Notes: a model not told the origin generated them from the letters alone. Positions 12,761 through 22,625 are shown, counted from the stretch's first letter. The stretch is 25,198 nucleotides of DNA from a virus (IMGVR_UViG_3300028569_000158:1-25198), one strand, 5' to 3'. Numbers and translations: made by a program.

Positions 12761-15700
12761 GCCTGCCCACTACCACTTCAATGATTCCAGATTCACCGTC
12801 AAAATCTTGCAAGGCTTTGCCAATCACTGATCCCAGAGCCGGAGTAGCGCAGGCCTGTGCTCTGCCAGCGCCGTCTGACACCATCATGTCGCCTTTGCGT
12901 ACAGATCCTGTGACCTTGGTTGGCACACGACCAGTCAAGGCCACCACTGTGACAAAGGGTTGCAGTAATCCTGCATTCATCACATAGGCTGGATTGGTTG
13001 AAACCACACCAGCAATCTTGGTATCGGCTGGAGTGTTTGATCTTGTGACTTCGTTGGCACCGCCAAAACTCAACACTGTGCCTGACTCATATGTGGCATC
13101 AGCTACATAGGCTTCAGCCAAGTCAGCGTACTGTGCTGATGTGGCCTTGGCAAACACTGTGTTGAAGTAGGTGGTAGAACTGCCAATGTTGCCCACGCCG
13201 TTGCTACCCGAATTTACAATCTGTGTGGTACTGATTGTGGTGGCACTGACCACGTTGGCGCCAGTTATGTTGCCACCTGAACCTGATGTAATCACATTGC
13301 CAGCTGTGACGTTGCCTGTGACTGATAAACTACTGAGTGTGCCCACGCTGGTGATATTGGGCTGTGCTGCTGTTGTGACTGTGGCCGCAGTTGTGGCTGA
13401 TGGCACAGTGCCAGTCACACTTACTGTAACTGCACCAGTTGCACCACTTACCGCAATGTTTGTACCTGCCACAATGCTGGTAACACCTGTGTTGGTGATA
13501 GTAACACCTGTGCTGCCGTTGTAGCTACTACCGCCAAGGCCTGTGCCAATTGTGAGAGCGTTGGTTGCTGTGGCAGTAATTGTGCCTGATCCACCTAGCG
13601 CAATTGAAGTACCGTTCACTGTGAGGCTGGAGTTGGCCAATCGGGCCTGCGCTAATGTGCCTGAACTGATGTTGGTAGCTGAAATTGATGTAACATTTGC
13701 ACCCGAACCATTGAGTGTGCCCACAAAGTTGTCACTTGTGGTGTTGCCAGTCACTGCCAGGCTAGTCAACGTGCCCACAGATGTGATATTGGGCTGTGCT
13801 GCTGTTGTAACTGTACCGGCCGTGGTTGCCGAAGTAGCCGATGTTGCTGATGCCACTGTGCCAGTGACGTTGCCACCTGGAATTGATGTCAAGCCAGCAC
13901 CTGATCCATTGAACTGTGATCCAGTAACTTGTCCGGCAGCTGAAATCAGTCCACCAGTGAGCAAGTTGCCTGAGGTAGTGTTGGCTGTGACAGTGAGACT
14001 GCCGAGCGTACCAACACTTGTAATGTTGGGCTGTGCATTAGTGGTTACAGTACCGGCTGTGGTAGCTGCGCCAGTCAATGCCCCCACAAATGTAGTTGAT
14101 GTTACGCTTGATAGCCCAGCCACTGTGGTCACAGTTGCACCCAAGGTTAACGCTGTACTACCCAGTGTCACTGCGGCGTTGGCTAGTCTGGCTTGGACCA
14201 GTGTGCCTGAACTTATGTTACTGGCATTGATATTGGTAACATTTGCACCTGAACCATTGAGTGTGCCCACAAAGTTGCCTGCGGTGGCATTTCCCGTTAC
14301 AGCCAGACTACCAAGAGTTCCAACACTGGTCAAGCTAGAATTAACCACCGTTGAATTTAGAGTTGTGCCTGACAAATTGGCCGCATTGGCTGTTATCACT
14401 GTGTTTGCCGCAGAAGTTATTTGTCCTTGTGAGTTAACAGTAAACGATGCCACTTGATCAGCACTGCCATAAGATCCAGAGGATACCGCAGTGTTGGTGA
14501 TGCTGAACTGTGTGCCAGAAAGAGTCAGACCATTGCCGGCGCTGTAAACCTGCACTGAAGAAACTTGAGCGAACGTGATATTGGTCGTGCCAAATGTGAT
14601 CACGCCAGAAGTGTTGCAGGTATAGGTCTCACCTGCGCCTGTAGTACCTTGTTGCACAAAGACTGTGGAGCCTTCGCTCAAGCCGTTTGCGTTGTTGATG
14701 ACGTAGGTGTCTGCATCGCTGGAACGAGTCAGTATCCAGTTTGTGGAGCCGGAGCCTACACTTGTAACGACATAGATACCGTTTTGCGTTTGAGTGGTCT
14801 GCTCGTAAACCAAAACCCGGTCGTTGACGCTTACTGTCACGCCGTCAATAACTAGCGCCACCTGTGTGCCTGCGTTTGTAAGGGTAGCCCCAACTCCAGA
14901 GGTGCCGTTGTTGTAGGTGGCGTTTAGGTTGATTGGAGACTCAACCCGAACAGGCTGATGGAAGTGAATACCACTTGCAACCAAGGTGTCTACATAAGAT
15001 TTGGTGGCAGCATCCTGAGCCAACACTGGATTGGCAACACTTGTGATATTCTGACTATTCATGTTGAGGTTGCCGCTGATACTAGCAGTAGCCGTTACTG
15101 TTAGTATGTTGGCTGCAACTGTGTTGGCTGTGGAAATATTTCCACCAACCACGTTACCAGTCACACTTAGAGAAGTTAGCGTACCTACCGAAGTAATATT
15201 GGGCTGTGCTGCTGTTGTGACTGTGGCAGCTACAGTGGCTGCTGGAACAGTACCTGTGACATTAGCACCCGGAATTGATGAGAGTCCAGCTGCTGACCCA
15301 TGATATGTTGCAGCAGTGATGTTACCTGATGCACTCATGCGTCCAATGTTTACATTACCAGTGCCATTGGGTGTGAGTACAATGTTGGCATTGTCCGCAG
15401 ATGTCTGTATGTCTAATTGAGCACTGTCAACAATGGCGCCGCTCAACAACAAGTTACCACTTGTGATGTTGCCAGTACCAACGGTCAAACTTGAACCAGT
15501 AATTGCTGCACCAGTAATGTTGCCAGTGGCCGACACTTGACCAGCTGTTGTAACGTTACCGGCTGTGACGTTGCCAGCTGCACTCACAGTGTTTGTGGAG
15601 ATCACCACACCAGTGGTAATCAAGTTGCCGCCAGTGATGTTACTGGTAGCTGATACTTGCCCGCCAGTGAACACATTGCCACCGGTGACGTTACCAGTTG

Positions 15701-18059
15701 CAGATACTTGTCCACCTGTGCTAACATTGCCACCAGTGACGTTACCGGTGGCTGTTATCAGACCACCGGTAATAAGGTTACCTGAAGTAGTGTTACCAGT
15801 TACAGAAAGCGATGTTAATGCCCCAACCGAGGTAACATTTGGTTGTGCGTTTGTAGTAACCGTACCAGCTGTGGTAGCTGATGCCACTGTGCCGGTGACA
15901 TTGCCACCTGGGATTGATGAGAGTCCAGCACCTGATCCTATAAACGTGCTAGCAGAAATGTTTCCTGTAGCTGAAACCTCGCCACCAGTGAGCAAGTTGC
16001 CTGAAGTAGTGTTGCCTGATGCACTGATTGTGGTTGCCGACAACAATGCAGTTGATACGTTGCCACCAGTGATGTTTCCTGTGGCAGTGACTGTGCCTGC
16101 TGTAACAATGTTGGCGCCAGTAACGTTACCACCAGCGCTGATCAAACCAGCAGTGCTGACATTGCCACCAGTAACGTTACCACCAGCGCTGATCAAACCA
16201 GCAGTGCTGACATTGCCACCAGTGATGTTAGCTGATGCAGTAATAGATGCTGCGCTGATTGTTGCGGATGTAATTAAGTTTCCACCGGTGATGTTGCCGG
16301 TGGCACTGATCAAACCACCTGTGAGCACATTGCCACCAGTGACATTGCCAGAAATAGTTACAGCATTGCTGATTTTGTCAAAAGTAAATCCAACACTTCC
16401 AGCAATGACGTCATTGTCATTGAATTGAACTTGTGTGTTGGAGCCAGCTGCATCAATATTACCGGTGATGTTACCAATCACATTACCGATAAAGTTTGCA
16501 GCGTATACGTTTCCTGTTCCGCTTACAACGCCTGAACCATAGATAATATTACCACCAGTGATGTTGGCAGTTGTGGCAATAGCGCCTGCAATTGCAAGAT
16601 TGCCACCAGAGATATTACCAGTAGTACTGATTGTGCCTGCTGTGGCCAAATTACCACCAGTGATTGTTCCAGTTGCGTTTATTTGTCCAGCAGTGTCAAT
16701 GTTACCACCAGTGAGGTTACCAGTAGCTGACACAATACCAGCTGTGAGCAAGTTAGCACCAGTAATATTACCGCCAGCAGATGCTTGTCCTGCAGTCAAG
16801 ATGTTACCACCAGTAATGTTACCAATGGCTGACACAATAGCGCCGCTGATCAGCGAGCCACCGGTGATGTTGCCCGTAGCACTGACTGTGGTGGTTGCAC
16901 TCACACTGCTGGCTTGTACTGCACCAGCAGTGATGATATTGCCACCAGTGACGTTGCCAGTGGCAACCACAGTGCCTGGAGTAGCAATGTTACCACCAGT
17001 GATGTTACCAGTAACTGTGGCCAGGCCTGCTGTGATCAAGTTACCACCTGACACATTGCCAATGGCAGTGATCAAGCCGCCAGTAATGATGTTGCCACCA
17101 GTGACATTGCCTGTTAGTGATGCTGTTGCAGCTTCTACGGTGCCAGCAACAAAGGTGCCAAAATTGGTGACTGTGACTACTTCGTTGGCATAGACAACAT
17201 CTGTGGCAGCAAACACTTTGCCAGCACTGTTGTCGTAACCAAAAAACGCACTTTTTTCTACGTTGCCAGCTGTGTTAAAATACCATAACTGTGTGCCACG
17301 ATCTTTGTTGTCATCACTAGTCAGCGGGGTATTATTGGGGCCACGTCCCAGGCTAATAATAGGATCTTCCACAGCCAGGTTAGAAACGTTGATGTAGCTG
17401 ATATTGCCATTGACATAAAGATCACCGTTGACTGTGGCGTCACCGGTTACTGCCAAAGTACCAATGGTTCCTGTTCCTGATACCAGTAGGCCACCTGAAT
17501 TTACGTTGGCAGTAGCTGCCAAATTGCCAGTGACATTGATTCCAGCAGAAGTGGCCACAAGCACATTGCTGGCTCCGGCTACAGTGATGTAGGCATTGCC
17601 GTTGACACCTGAAATACCAATTATGCTGGTGCCTTGAGTGATTGAACTTACGTCAATGTTGCCCACATCAATGTTGGCCTGTGTGACGCCGTCACTGGTG
17701 TACACTGCAAATGTGTTACCAGCTATTTCTTTTAGCTGCAAACCACCCAAGAAAATAGTGTTACCGCCCACATACAAACTGCTCCAGGCCTGATTGGCTG
17801 ATCCCAGATTGTAAGTGATATTGGCCGATGGTACTAGGTTACCAATTATGTTGCCTGTGACTGTGACACCGTTTAGTGTTTTGTTGCTCAGAGTTTGAGT
17901 TTGTGTGAGCCCCACTGTGGCAAACCCGCCTGCCACAGCGCCATCATGCACCCGCAAGGTATTATTGGTTGTGTCAACCGTGATTTCGGCCAATGCGCCA
18001 GTGAAAGCGTTGTTTTCTGATGCGGTACCGCGTCGGTATTGTACTTGTGTTGATGCCAT
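12756..18059 (-). CDS. Giant repetitive tail-fibre protein (1767 aa)
   Basis: A long tail fibre. The N-terminus (about 1-55: VQYRRGTASENNAFTG, TVDTTNNTLRVHDGAVAGG) has the major-tropism-determinant N-terminal (Mtd_N-type) attachment pattern. From about 150 to 900 it is built of degenerate 17-residue units of the type TGNITGGNLITAG-x-SA, suggesting a triple-stranded beta shaft. A module at about 1010-1186 (DAATKSYVD, DRVLVYEQTTQTQNGIYVV, YSAGNGLTLSGTQFSI) recurs in the 1265-aa fibre. More repeats follow, then a C-terminal domain at about 1630-1767 (FAKATSAQYADLAEAY, GVVSTNP, GRVPTKVTG) that is duplicated in the partial gene at the right edge and resembles C-terminal maturation or chaperone domains; I cannot confirm an autoprotease dyad. 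It is driven by its own late promoter with AGGAT before the ATG. Confidence 0.82.
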   Translation of the reverse strand: MASTQVQYRRGTASENNAFTGALAEITVDTTNNTLRVHDGAVAGGFATVGLTQTQTLSNKTLNGVTVTGNIIGNLVPSANITYNLGSANQAWSSLYVGGNTIFLGGLQLKEIAGNTFAVYTSDGVTQANIDVGNIDVSSITQGTSIIGISGVNGNAYITVAGASNVLVATSAGINVTGNLAATANVNSGGLLVSGTGTIGTLAVTGDATVNGDLYVNGNISYINVSNLAVEDPIISLGRGPNNTPLTSDDNKDRGTQLWYFNTAGNVEKSAFFGYDNSAGKVFAATDVVYANEVVTVTNFGTFVAGTVEAATASLTGNVTGGNIITGGLITAIGNVSGGNLITAGLATVTGNITGGNIATPGTVVATGNVTGGNIITAGAVQASSVSATTTVSATGNITGGSLISGAIVSAIGNITGGNILTAGQASAGGNITGANLLTAGIVSATGNLTGGNIDTAGQINATGTITGGNLATAGTISTTGNISGGNLAIAGAIATTANITGGNIIYGSGVVSGTGNVYAANFIGNVIGNITGNIDAAGSNTQVQFNDNDVIAGSVGFTFDKISNAVTISGNVTGGNVLTGGLISATGNITGGNLITSATISAASITASANITGGNVSTAGLISAGGNVTGGNVSTAGLISAGGNVTGANIVTAGTVTATGNITGGNVSTALLSATTISASGNTTSGNLLTGGEVSATGNISASTFIGSGAGLSSIPGGNVTGTVASATTAGTVTTNAQPNVTSVGALTSLSVTGNTTSGNLITGGLITATGNVTGGNVSTGGQVSATGNVTGGNVFTGGQVSATSNITGGNLITTGVVISTNTVSAAGNVTAGNVTTAGQVSATGNITGAAITGSSLTVGTGNITSGNLLLSGAIVDSAQLDIQTSADNANIVLTPNGTGNVNIGRMSASGNITAATYHGSAAGLSSIPGANVTGTVPAATVAATVTTAAQPNITSVGTLTSLSVTGNVVGGNISTANTVAANILTVTATASISGNLNMNSQNITSVANPVLAQDAATKSYVDTLVASGIHFHQPVRVESPINLNATYNNGTSGVGATLTNAGTQVALVIDGVTVSVNDRVLVYEQTTQTQNGIYVVTSVGSGSTNWILTRSSDADTYVINNANGLSEGSTVFVQQGTTGAGETYTCNTSGVITFGTTNITFAQVSSVQVYSAGNGLTLSGTQFSITNTAVSSGSYGSADQVASFTVNSQGQITSAANTVITANAANLSGTTLNSTVVNSSLTSVGTLGSLAVTGNATAGNFVGTLNGSGANVTNINASNISSGTLVQARLANAAVTLGSTALTLGATVTTVAGLSSVTSTTFVGALTGAATTAGTVTTNAQPNITSVGTLGSLTVTANTTSGNLLTGGLISAAGQVTGSQFNGSGAGLTSIPGGNVTGTVASATSATSATTAGTVTTAAQPNITSVGTLTSLAVTGNTTSDNFVGTLNGSGANVTSISATNISSGTLAQARLANSSLTVNGTSIALGGSGTITATATNALTIGTGLGGSSYNGSTGVTITNTGVTSIVAGTNIAVSGATGAVTVSVTGTVPSATTAATVTTAAQPNITSVGTLSSLSVTGNVTAGNVITSGSGGNITGANVVSATTISTTQIVNSGSNGVGNIGSSTTYFNTVFAKATSAQYADLAEAYVADATYESGTVLSFGGANEVTRSNTPADTKIAGVVSTNPAYVMNAGLLQPFVTVVALTGRVPTKVTGSVRKGDMMVSDGAGRAQACATPALGSVIGKALQDFDGESGIIEVVVGRL
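15600..17130 (-). repeat. Degenerate 51-bp (17-aa) repeat array in the giant fibre
   Basis: The coding strand alternates GTNACNGGNGGNAAC-like and GCNGGN-like blocks about every 51 bases, encoding TGNxTGGNxxTAGxxSA. Bounds are approximate. The array explains the long open frames seen on the opposite strand, which have no independent support. Confidence 0.75.
16120..16221 (-). repeat. Perfect tandem duplication, 2 x 51 bp
   Basis: Positions 16120-16170 and 16171-16221 are identical base for base, encoding two copies of a 17-residue unit (ISAGGNVTGGNVSTAGL). Flanking units differ by many bases, so this is a recent in-frame duplication. Confidence 0.9.
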
Positions 18060-18075
18060 GGTTTATCCTATACCA

Positions 18076-18083
18076 TATTTATG
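18076..18083 (-). promoter_or_regulatory. T4-type late promoter for the giant fibre
   Basis: The reverse strand reads CATAAATA (7 of 8). Its TAA (18079-18081) is the stop codon of the preceding 242-aa fibre gene. The predicted start at about 18070 gives an 11-base leader with AGGAT. Confidence 0.7.
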
Positions 18084-18807
18084 TGCTGACTATTGCTCGA
18101 TCTGTAACTCTGCGCCAATTAGTTCCGTCACTGAATGCCGGAACTGGGCCGCCTGCGTCATTGGTGACATACACAAACTGAGCCGCTGTGGCTGCACTGG
18201 GAAGACCAGACACAGTGTACGAGGGAAGAACCAATTGGTTGGGGTAGAAAACACCACTCACATAAACTGTGCCAAGATCATAAACTGTAGTGGCCGGTAC
18301 TTCGGTAACTGATCCAAAATCATAATAGGTTGCTGGTGCGTCCCAAACGCTGCCAAGACTGCCGCCCACTTCCCAAACAATGGTACTGGCGCCGCCAAAT
18401 GTGATAGTATCAGTAGCAGAGTTGGTTGTAATGCTGATACCTGTTCCGGCTACAAAATTCACTGTGGCGCCTGAAGAATTTGCTACCACAGTATTGGCAC
18501 CAATCACAGCTATGGAACCAAACGCCGGGGGCAAACCAGTGAGTTGGCTGCCGTTGCCCAAGATATAGTTTCCAGCAATGTTGCCTGTGGCACTGATATT
18601 GCCCAGACTGACTACATTGCCGCCGGTTACGTTGCCTGAAACAGTGATGAATTTTTTGCTGGCAATGATTTGAACATTGCCCGAATTGTCCTCAAAAAAC
18701 AAATTGCCATCTGTGTAGTTGATGGCCAACTCACCAGGTTGCAAGTCCCCGGGTACAGGGACTGCATTGGCTGTGCCCGAACGCTTTAATAGGAGAGTAT
18801 TGCTCAT
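18079..18807 (-). CDS. Tail-fibre protein with Mtd_N-like start (242 aa)
   Basis: A short fibre protein. The N-terminus SNTLLLKRSGTANAVP and ELAINYTDGNLFFEDNSGNV is nearly the same as in the 1265-aa fibre (SNTLLIKRSATSGAAP), so both probably attach to the same baseplate or fibre site. Two copies of the GNVTGGN/GNISATGN unit follow (about 58-85). The C-terminal part (WEVGGSLGSVWDAPATYYDFG, then FVYVTNDAGGPVPAFSDGTNWRRVTDRAIV) ends with the 'SDGTNWRRV' motif that is common at the ends of phage fibre proteins. The start at 18807 lies eight bases after the upstream stop. It may serve as a fibre tip or collar rather than a full shaft, given its size. Confidence 0.7.
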   Translation of the reverse strand: MSNTLLLKRSGTANAVPVPGDLQPGELAINYTDGNLFFEDNSGNVQIIASKKFITVSGNVTGGNVVSLGNISATGNIAGNYILGNGSQLTGLPPAFGSIAVIGANTVVANSSGATVNFVAGTGISITTNSATDTITFGGASTIVWEVGGSLGSVWDAPATYYDFGSVTEVPATTVYDLGTVYVSGVFYPNQLVLPSYTVSGLPSAATAAQFVYVTNDAGGPVPAFSDGTNWRRVTDRAIVST

Positions 18808-18815
18808 ATTTGATG

Positions 18816-21800
18816 TTAGTATGTACCACCATCAATGGTGCTGTTCACTGTAAGTACAGAATCTCCCAGCACATACATACCATCAGCATAGACGTTTCCT
18901 GTGACACCTATGCCGCCAGCTACTCGCAATGCACCAGTGATGTTGCTGACGCTGATTGTGGTAGCCAAAATATTGGCAAATGTGTTTACTACCAAGGTTC
19001 CCACACTGGCAGTTGCCGATGTTACTAGGTTGCCAGCTGTAACGTTACCTGTGGCTGAAACCAGGCCTGAAGTAATGATGTTGCCCGATACCACATTGGC
19101 TGTGATTGTGGCGTTGGCACCATTGATGTTGCCCACGGCGCTGACATTGCCAGTAACGTTGACGTTGCCTGATGCAATGTTGCCAGTGACTGTGAGCAGG
19201 CCAGTGCTGATCACATTGGCACCAGTGATGTTGCCAGTTAGACTTAGGCTGGTACCTGTGGCAGCACCAATATTGGGCGTGGTCAAATTGGCTGATGCCT
19301 TGACCACAACGTTGCCGCCCACAATAGCCGTGGTATTGTTGTCTACGTTGACTGAGAACACTGTGCCAGTCAGTGACAAGCCATTGCCAGCACTGTAAAC
19401 TTGGCTGGCGCTGAACTGTGTAAACGTTAGGTTGTCATAGCCCAGTATGATTTCGCCCACAGGTGCTGTGAGCACATAGCTTTCGCCTGCTCCGGTGTTG
19501 CCACTCTGTACAAAGAAATAATCGCCGGCATCTAGTCCGTTGATGCCGCTAGGCGCATAGGTATTTGTATCTGATGAACGTGTCATGATCCAGGGAGCAG
19601 ACACATTACCAACATCAGTTACAACGTAAACACCGTTTTGATAAGCAGTTGTTTGGTTGTAAATCAACACACGCTGGTTAGAAGTCAGCGACACACCGTC
19701 AATTACCACAGCACCATTGACATTGGCAGTGAGTGTGGCGCCAACACCTGGGTTGGCTCTACCAACCTGACTGAGTCCAGTGCCATTGGTTAGATTGGTA
19801 ATCTGAGGACCGCCATAGATATTGGCCAGTGTGATCTGTGTGCCAGTCGGCGTTGAGAAAACAAAGTAACTGGTGTTGGCAGTGATGCCGTTGAAACTGG
19901 CAGTCCAATAAATTTGATCATTCACATTCAAGCTGTGTGCTGATGAGAACGTCAGTGTGGTATTGCCAGTGATGTTAGTAACTGTGTGAGTAGTACCACC
20001 TTGAGCATAGGTAGCTGCCAGAGCTGTGGGAGATTCTACATACACTGGTGTGTGTATAACAATACCAGTTGACACAGCATCATCAACATACTGTTTGGTA
20101 GCTGCATCAAACGACTGAACTGGATTGGCCAGGTGATTGATATAGGTGTTGGCCAGGTGAATGTTACCTGATGTAGGCCACAAATTGATGTCACCAGCAC
20201 CAGTTGTCACTGTGAGAGAAGTGGCGCTGTTGATGTTGGGTGTAGTGACTACCCCGGCAGTGACAATGTTACCACCAGTGACGTTACCAGTGGCTGTGAT
20301 TAAGCCAACTGTGTTGAAATTTCCTGCTGTGACGTTGCCTGTGACAGTGACCAAACCAGCTGTGGCAATGTTGCCACCAGTGATGTTGCCTGTAGCACTG
20401 ACTTGTTGACCAGCCAAAACATTGCCCGAGGTACTGATCTGGCCAGCACTCATCAAGTTGGTGATTGCAGCGTTGTTGGCCGACACGTTGCCAGTTATTG
20501 CTGCTGCGCCTGAAGTAACTAGATTACCACCTGTGATGTTGCCTGTTGCTGAAACCAGTCCGCCTGTTAAGAAATTGCCACCAGTGATGTTGCCAGCAGC
20601 AGTGATTAAGCCAGCTGTATCAACGTTGCCACCAGTGATGTTGCCTGTGGCTGATACTATGCCACCAGTTAATAGATTGCCACTGGTGGTATTTCCAGTT
20701 ACCGAAGCTGAACCAGCTTGAACCAAACCGGCTGTGACCAAATTGCCACCAGTGATGTTGCCAGTGACAGTGGCCAAGCCTGCTGTGACCAAATTGCCAC
20801 CAGTGATGTTGCCTGTGACAGTGGCCAAGCCGGCTGTGACCAAATTGCCACCAATCACGTTGCCCGCAACCGATGCCAAACCAGCAGTGTTGATGTTGCC
20901 GCCTGTTACATTACCAGTTGCTGTGACTTCTCCAGCTGTGGAAACATTGCCGCCTATGACATTGCCCGAAGCGCTGACTGTGACGCCTTGAACCAAGGCA
21001 TTGCCAATGACGTTACCGCCTGTGATGTTGGCAGTGGCAATGACTTGTCCAGCAGTGGTTATATTGCCAGCAATGACGTTGCCCGCAACCGATGCCAAAC
21101 CAGCAGTATTGATATTAGCACCAGTGATGTTACCAGTTACTGTGGCATAACCCGCAACTACAGCATTGGCTCCAGTTACAATGTTGCCTGTGGCTGTGAT
21201 TAAACCTGCTGTTACCAAGTTGCCACCAATCACATTGCCAATTGCACTGACAAAAGTGTTGGCTGTGACAGAATTTACTATAATGTTGCCGGTAACTTGG
21301 ATATTGCCTACGTCAATATTGCCAACTACAGCGTTAACTGCAATAACATTGTTGCCTGAAAGGTTGCCTGTGGCACTGACATTACCAGCGGTGGCAATGT
21401 TACCGCCAGTGATGTTGCCTGTGGCTGTAACTAGTCCTGCTGTAATCAGATTAGCACCAGTGACATTACCACCTGCTGAAGTTTGGCCAGCTGTGAGCAA
21501 ATTGCCACCAGCAATGTTGGCTGTAACTGTTAAATTGCCTGTTATTGATCCTGTTCCAGTTACTTCAAGTGTGCCAATATTGGCCTTGCCAGCTGTAGTG
21601 ACGTTGCCACCAGTTATATTGCCAGTTACACTACTGGTGCCAGTAACTGTGAGGATACTATTGGCACTGTCAAATGCCAAGTTGGCGCTGGCAGCAAAAT
21701 CATCGCCTAGATTGAACTGAATCTCACCGTTGGCACCAGCAGCTTGTTGGAAATCAACTGGAGAGCCATTGGCATAATAATAGTTGTTGGTGAGTATACC

Positions 21801-22613
21801 ACCAGCAGCAATGTTGCCTGCTGTGGAGATGTTGCCACCAGTGATGTTACCAGTTACCGTGGCATAACCCGCAACTACAGCATTGGCTCCAGTTACAATG
21901 TTGCCAGTGACAGTGGCATAACCTGCTGTGACTAAATTGGCTCCAGTTACAATGTTACCAGTTACCGTGGCATAACCCGCAACTACAGCATTGGCTCCAG
22001 TTACAATGTTGCCAGTGACAGTGGCCAAACCGGCTGTGACCAAATTGCCACCAGTGATGTTGCCAGCCACGCTGGCCAGGCCAGCTGTGTTAAAGTTGGC
22101 GGCTGTGACATTTCCTGATACTGATTGCAGTCCAGTTACGTAGACTCCAGTGTTGGCAAACACTGCTACATTGGGCGTTCCTGCTACTGTGATTGAAATG
22201 TTAGCACTGTTGGCAATTTCAATATTGCTTGTACCATTGCTTAGAGACGAAGTTGATATAGCAACGTTGGATGCTGAAGTGATACGACCGTACTGATCTA
22301 CTGTGAACACACCAATGTTGCTGGTAGGTCCTACTGATCCACCGTAGGTGCCTGCCGAAACGCCAGTTGAACTCAGAGTCAGTGTTAAATTTGTAGTTCC
22401 GGTACCAGTGTTGACAGAATTGCCAGTAACGTTGCCCAAGACTTGAATGGGCTGGTTCTGTGTGAGCTCAAAAACGTTTGCAGTGCCAGTATCAACTTTG
22501 GTATAGAGACGACCATCATAAGTGTTGATAGCCAATTCGCCCAGTGCAAGGTTGCCTACCCCGGGCGCTGCACCGGACGTTGCTGAACGTTTGATTAACA
22601 GTGTATTTGACAT
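18816..22613 (-). CDS. Long repetitive tail-fibre protein (1265 aa)
   Basis: A tail fibre paralogous to the 1767-aa protein. The Mtd_N-like N-terminus is at about 1-50 (SNTLLIKRSATSGAAP, GELAINTYDGRLYTKVD). 17- and 18-residue repeats run from about 165 to 810, including near-identical ATVTGNIVTGANAVVAGY units. A QFNLGDD-type strand module is near 310-340. The shared module spans about 833-1086, from DAATKQYVDDAVSTG to YSAGNGLSLTGTVFSV, and here carries an extra block of about 80 residues (HSLNVNDQIYW, SYFVFSTPTGTQITLANIYG). The C-terminus ITGALRVAGGIGVTGNVYAD ends IDGGTY. AAAGG lies before the ATG at 22613, 12 bases after the previous stop. The shaft is probably trimeric, by analogy with such repeats. 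Confidence 0.8.
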   Translation of the reverse strand: MSNTLLIKRSATSGAAPGVGNLALGELAINTYDGRLYTKVDTGTANVFELTQNQPIQVLGNVTGNSVNTGTGTTNLTLTLSSTGVSAGTYGGSVGPTSNIGVFTVDQYGRITSASNVAISTSSLSNGTSNIEIANSANISITVAGTPNVAVFANTGVYVTGLQSVSGNVTAANFNTAGLASVAGNITGGNLVTAGLATVTGNIVTGANAVVAGYATVTGNIVTGANLVTAGYATVTGNIVTGANAVVAGYATVTGNITGGNISTAGNIAAGGILTNNYYYANGSPVDFQQAAGANGEIQFNLGDDFAASANLAFDSANSILTVTGTSSVTGNITGGNVTTAGKANIGTLEVTGTGSITGNLTVTANIAGGNLLTAGQTSAGGNVTGANLITAGLVTATGNITGGNIATAGNVSATGNLSGNNVIAVNAVVGNIDVGNIQVTGNIIVNSVTANTFVSAIGNVIGGNLVTAGLITATGNIVTGANAVVAGYATVTGNITGANINTAGLASVAGNVIAGNITTAGQVIATANITGGNVIGNALVQGVTVSASGNVIGGNVSTAGEVTATGNVTGGNINTAGLASVAGNVIGGNLVTAGLATVTGNITGGNLVTAGLATVTGNITGGNLVTAGLVQAGSASVTGNTTSGNLLTGGIVSATGNITGGNVDTAGLITAAGNITGGNFLTGGLVSATGNITGGNLVTSGAAAITGNVSANNAAITNLMSAGQISTSGNVLAGQQVSATGNITGGNIATAGLVTVTGNVTAGNFNTVGLITATGNVTGGNIVTAGVVTTPNINSATSLTVTTGAGDINLWPTSGNIHLANTYINHLANPVQSFDAATKQYVDDAVSTGIVIHTPVYVESPTALAATYAQGGTTHTVTNITGNTTLTFSSAHSLNVNDQIYWTASFNGITANTSYFVFSTPTGTQITLANIYGGPQITNLTNGTGLSQVGRANPGVGATLTANVNGAVVIDGVSLTSNQRVLIYNQTTAYQNGVYVVTDVGNVSAPWIMTRSSDTNTYAPSGINGLDAGDYFFVQSGNTGAGESYVLTAPVGEIILGYDNLTFTQFSASQVYSAGNGLSLTGTVFSVNVDNNTTAIVGGNVVVKASANLTTPNIGAATGTSLSLTGNITGANVISTGLLTVTGNIASGNVNVTGNVSAVGNINGANATITANVVSGNIITSGLVSATGNVTAGNLVTSATASVGTLVVNTFANILATTISVSNITGALRVAGGIGVTGNVYADGMYVLGDSVLTVNSTIDGGTY
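20731..20832 (-). repeat. Near-perfect tandem 51-bp duplication with a third partial copy
   Basis: 20731-20781 and 20782-20832 differ at only about three bases, and a diverged third copy starts at 20833. Each encodes the 17-residue unit GLATVTGNITGGNLVTA. Confidence 0.85.
21844..22025 (-). repeat. Exact 74-bp direct repeat at 108-bp spacing (2 x 54-bp units)
   Basis: 21844-21917 and 21952-22025 are identical. They encode 18-residue units of the type TVTGNIVTGANAVVAGYA; a related copy lies near 21128-21190. The period of 54 rather than 51 bp marks a second repeat family in the same gene. Confidence 0.88.
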
Positions 22614-22625
22614 AATTTTACCTTT

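Noticed and set aside
13543-16428. Long forward-strand open frames (for example 13543-14457 and 15565-16428) opposite the fibres
   Set aside because: They are Val/Pro/Leu-rich mirror readings of the GN-TGG repeat codons, with no ribosome sites or recognisable domains; the reverse strand carries the real fibres.
9122-18059. Diversity-generating retroelement, suggested by the Mtd_N-type N-terminus and lectin-like heads
   Set aside because: No reverse transcriptase and no template/variable repeat pair with A-specific changes in the window.
15600-22100. CRISPR-like regularly spaced repeats
   Set aside because: The period is a multiple of three, repeats and 'spacers' are both coding and both degenerate, and no cas genes are present; these are fibre shaft units.
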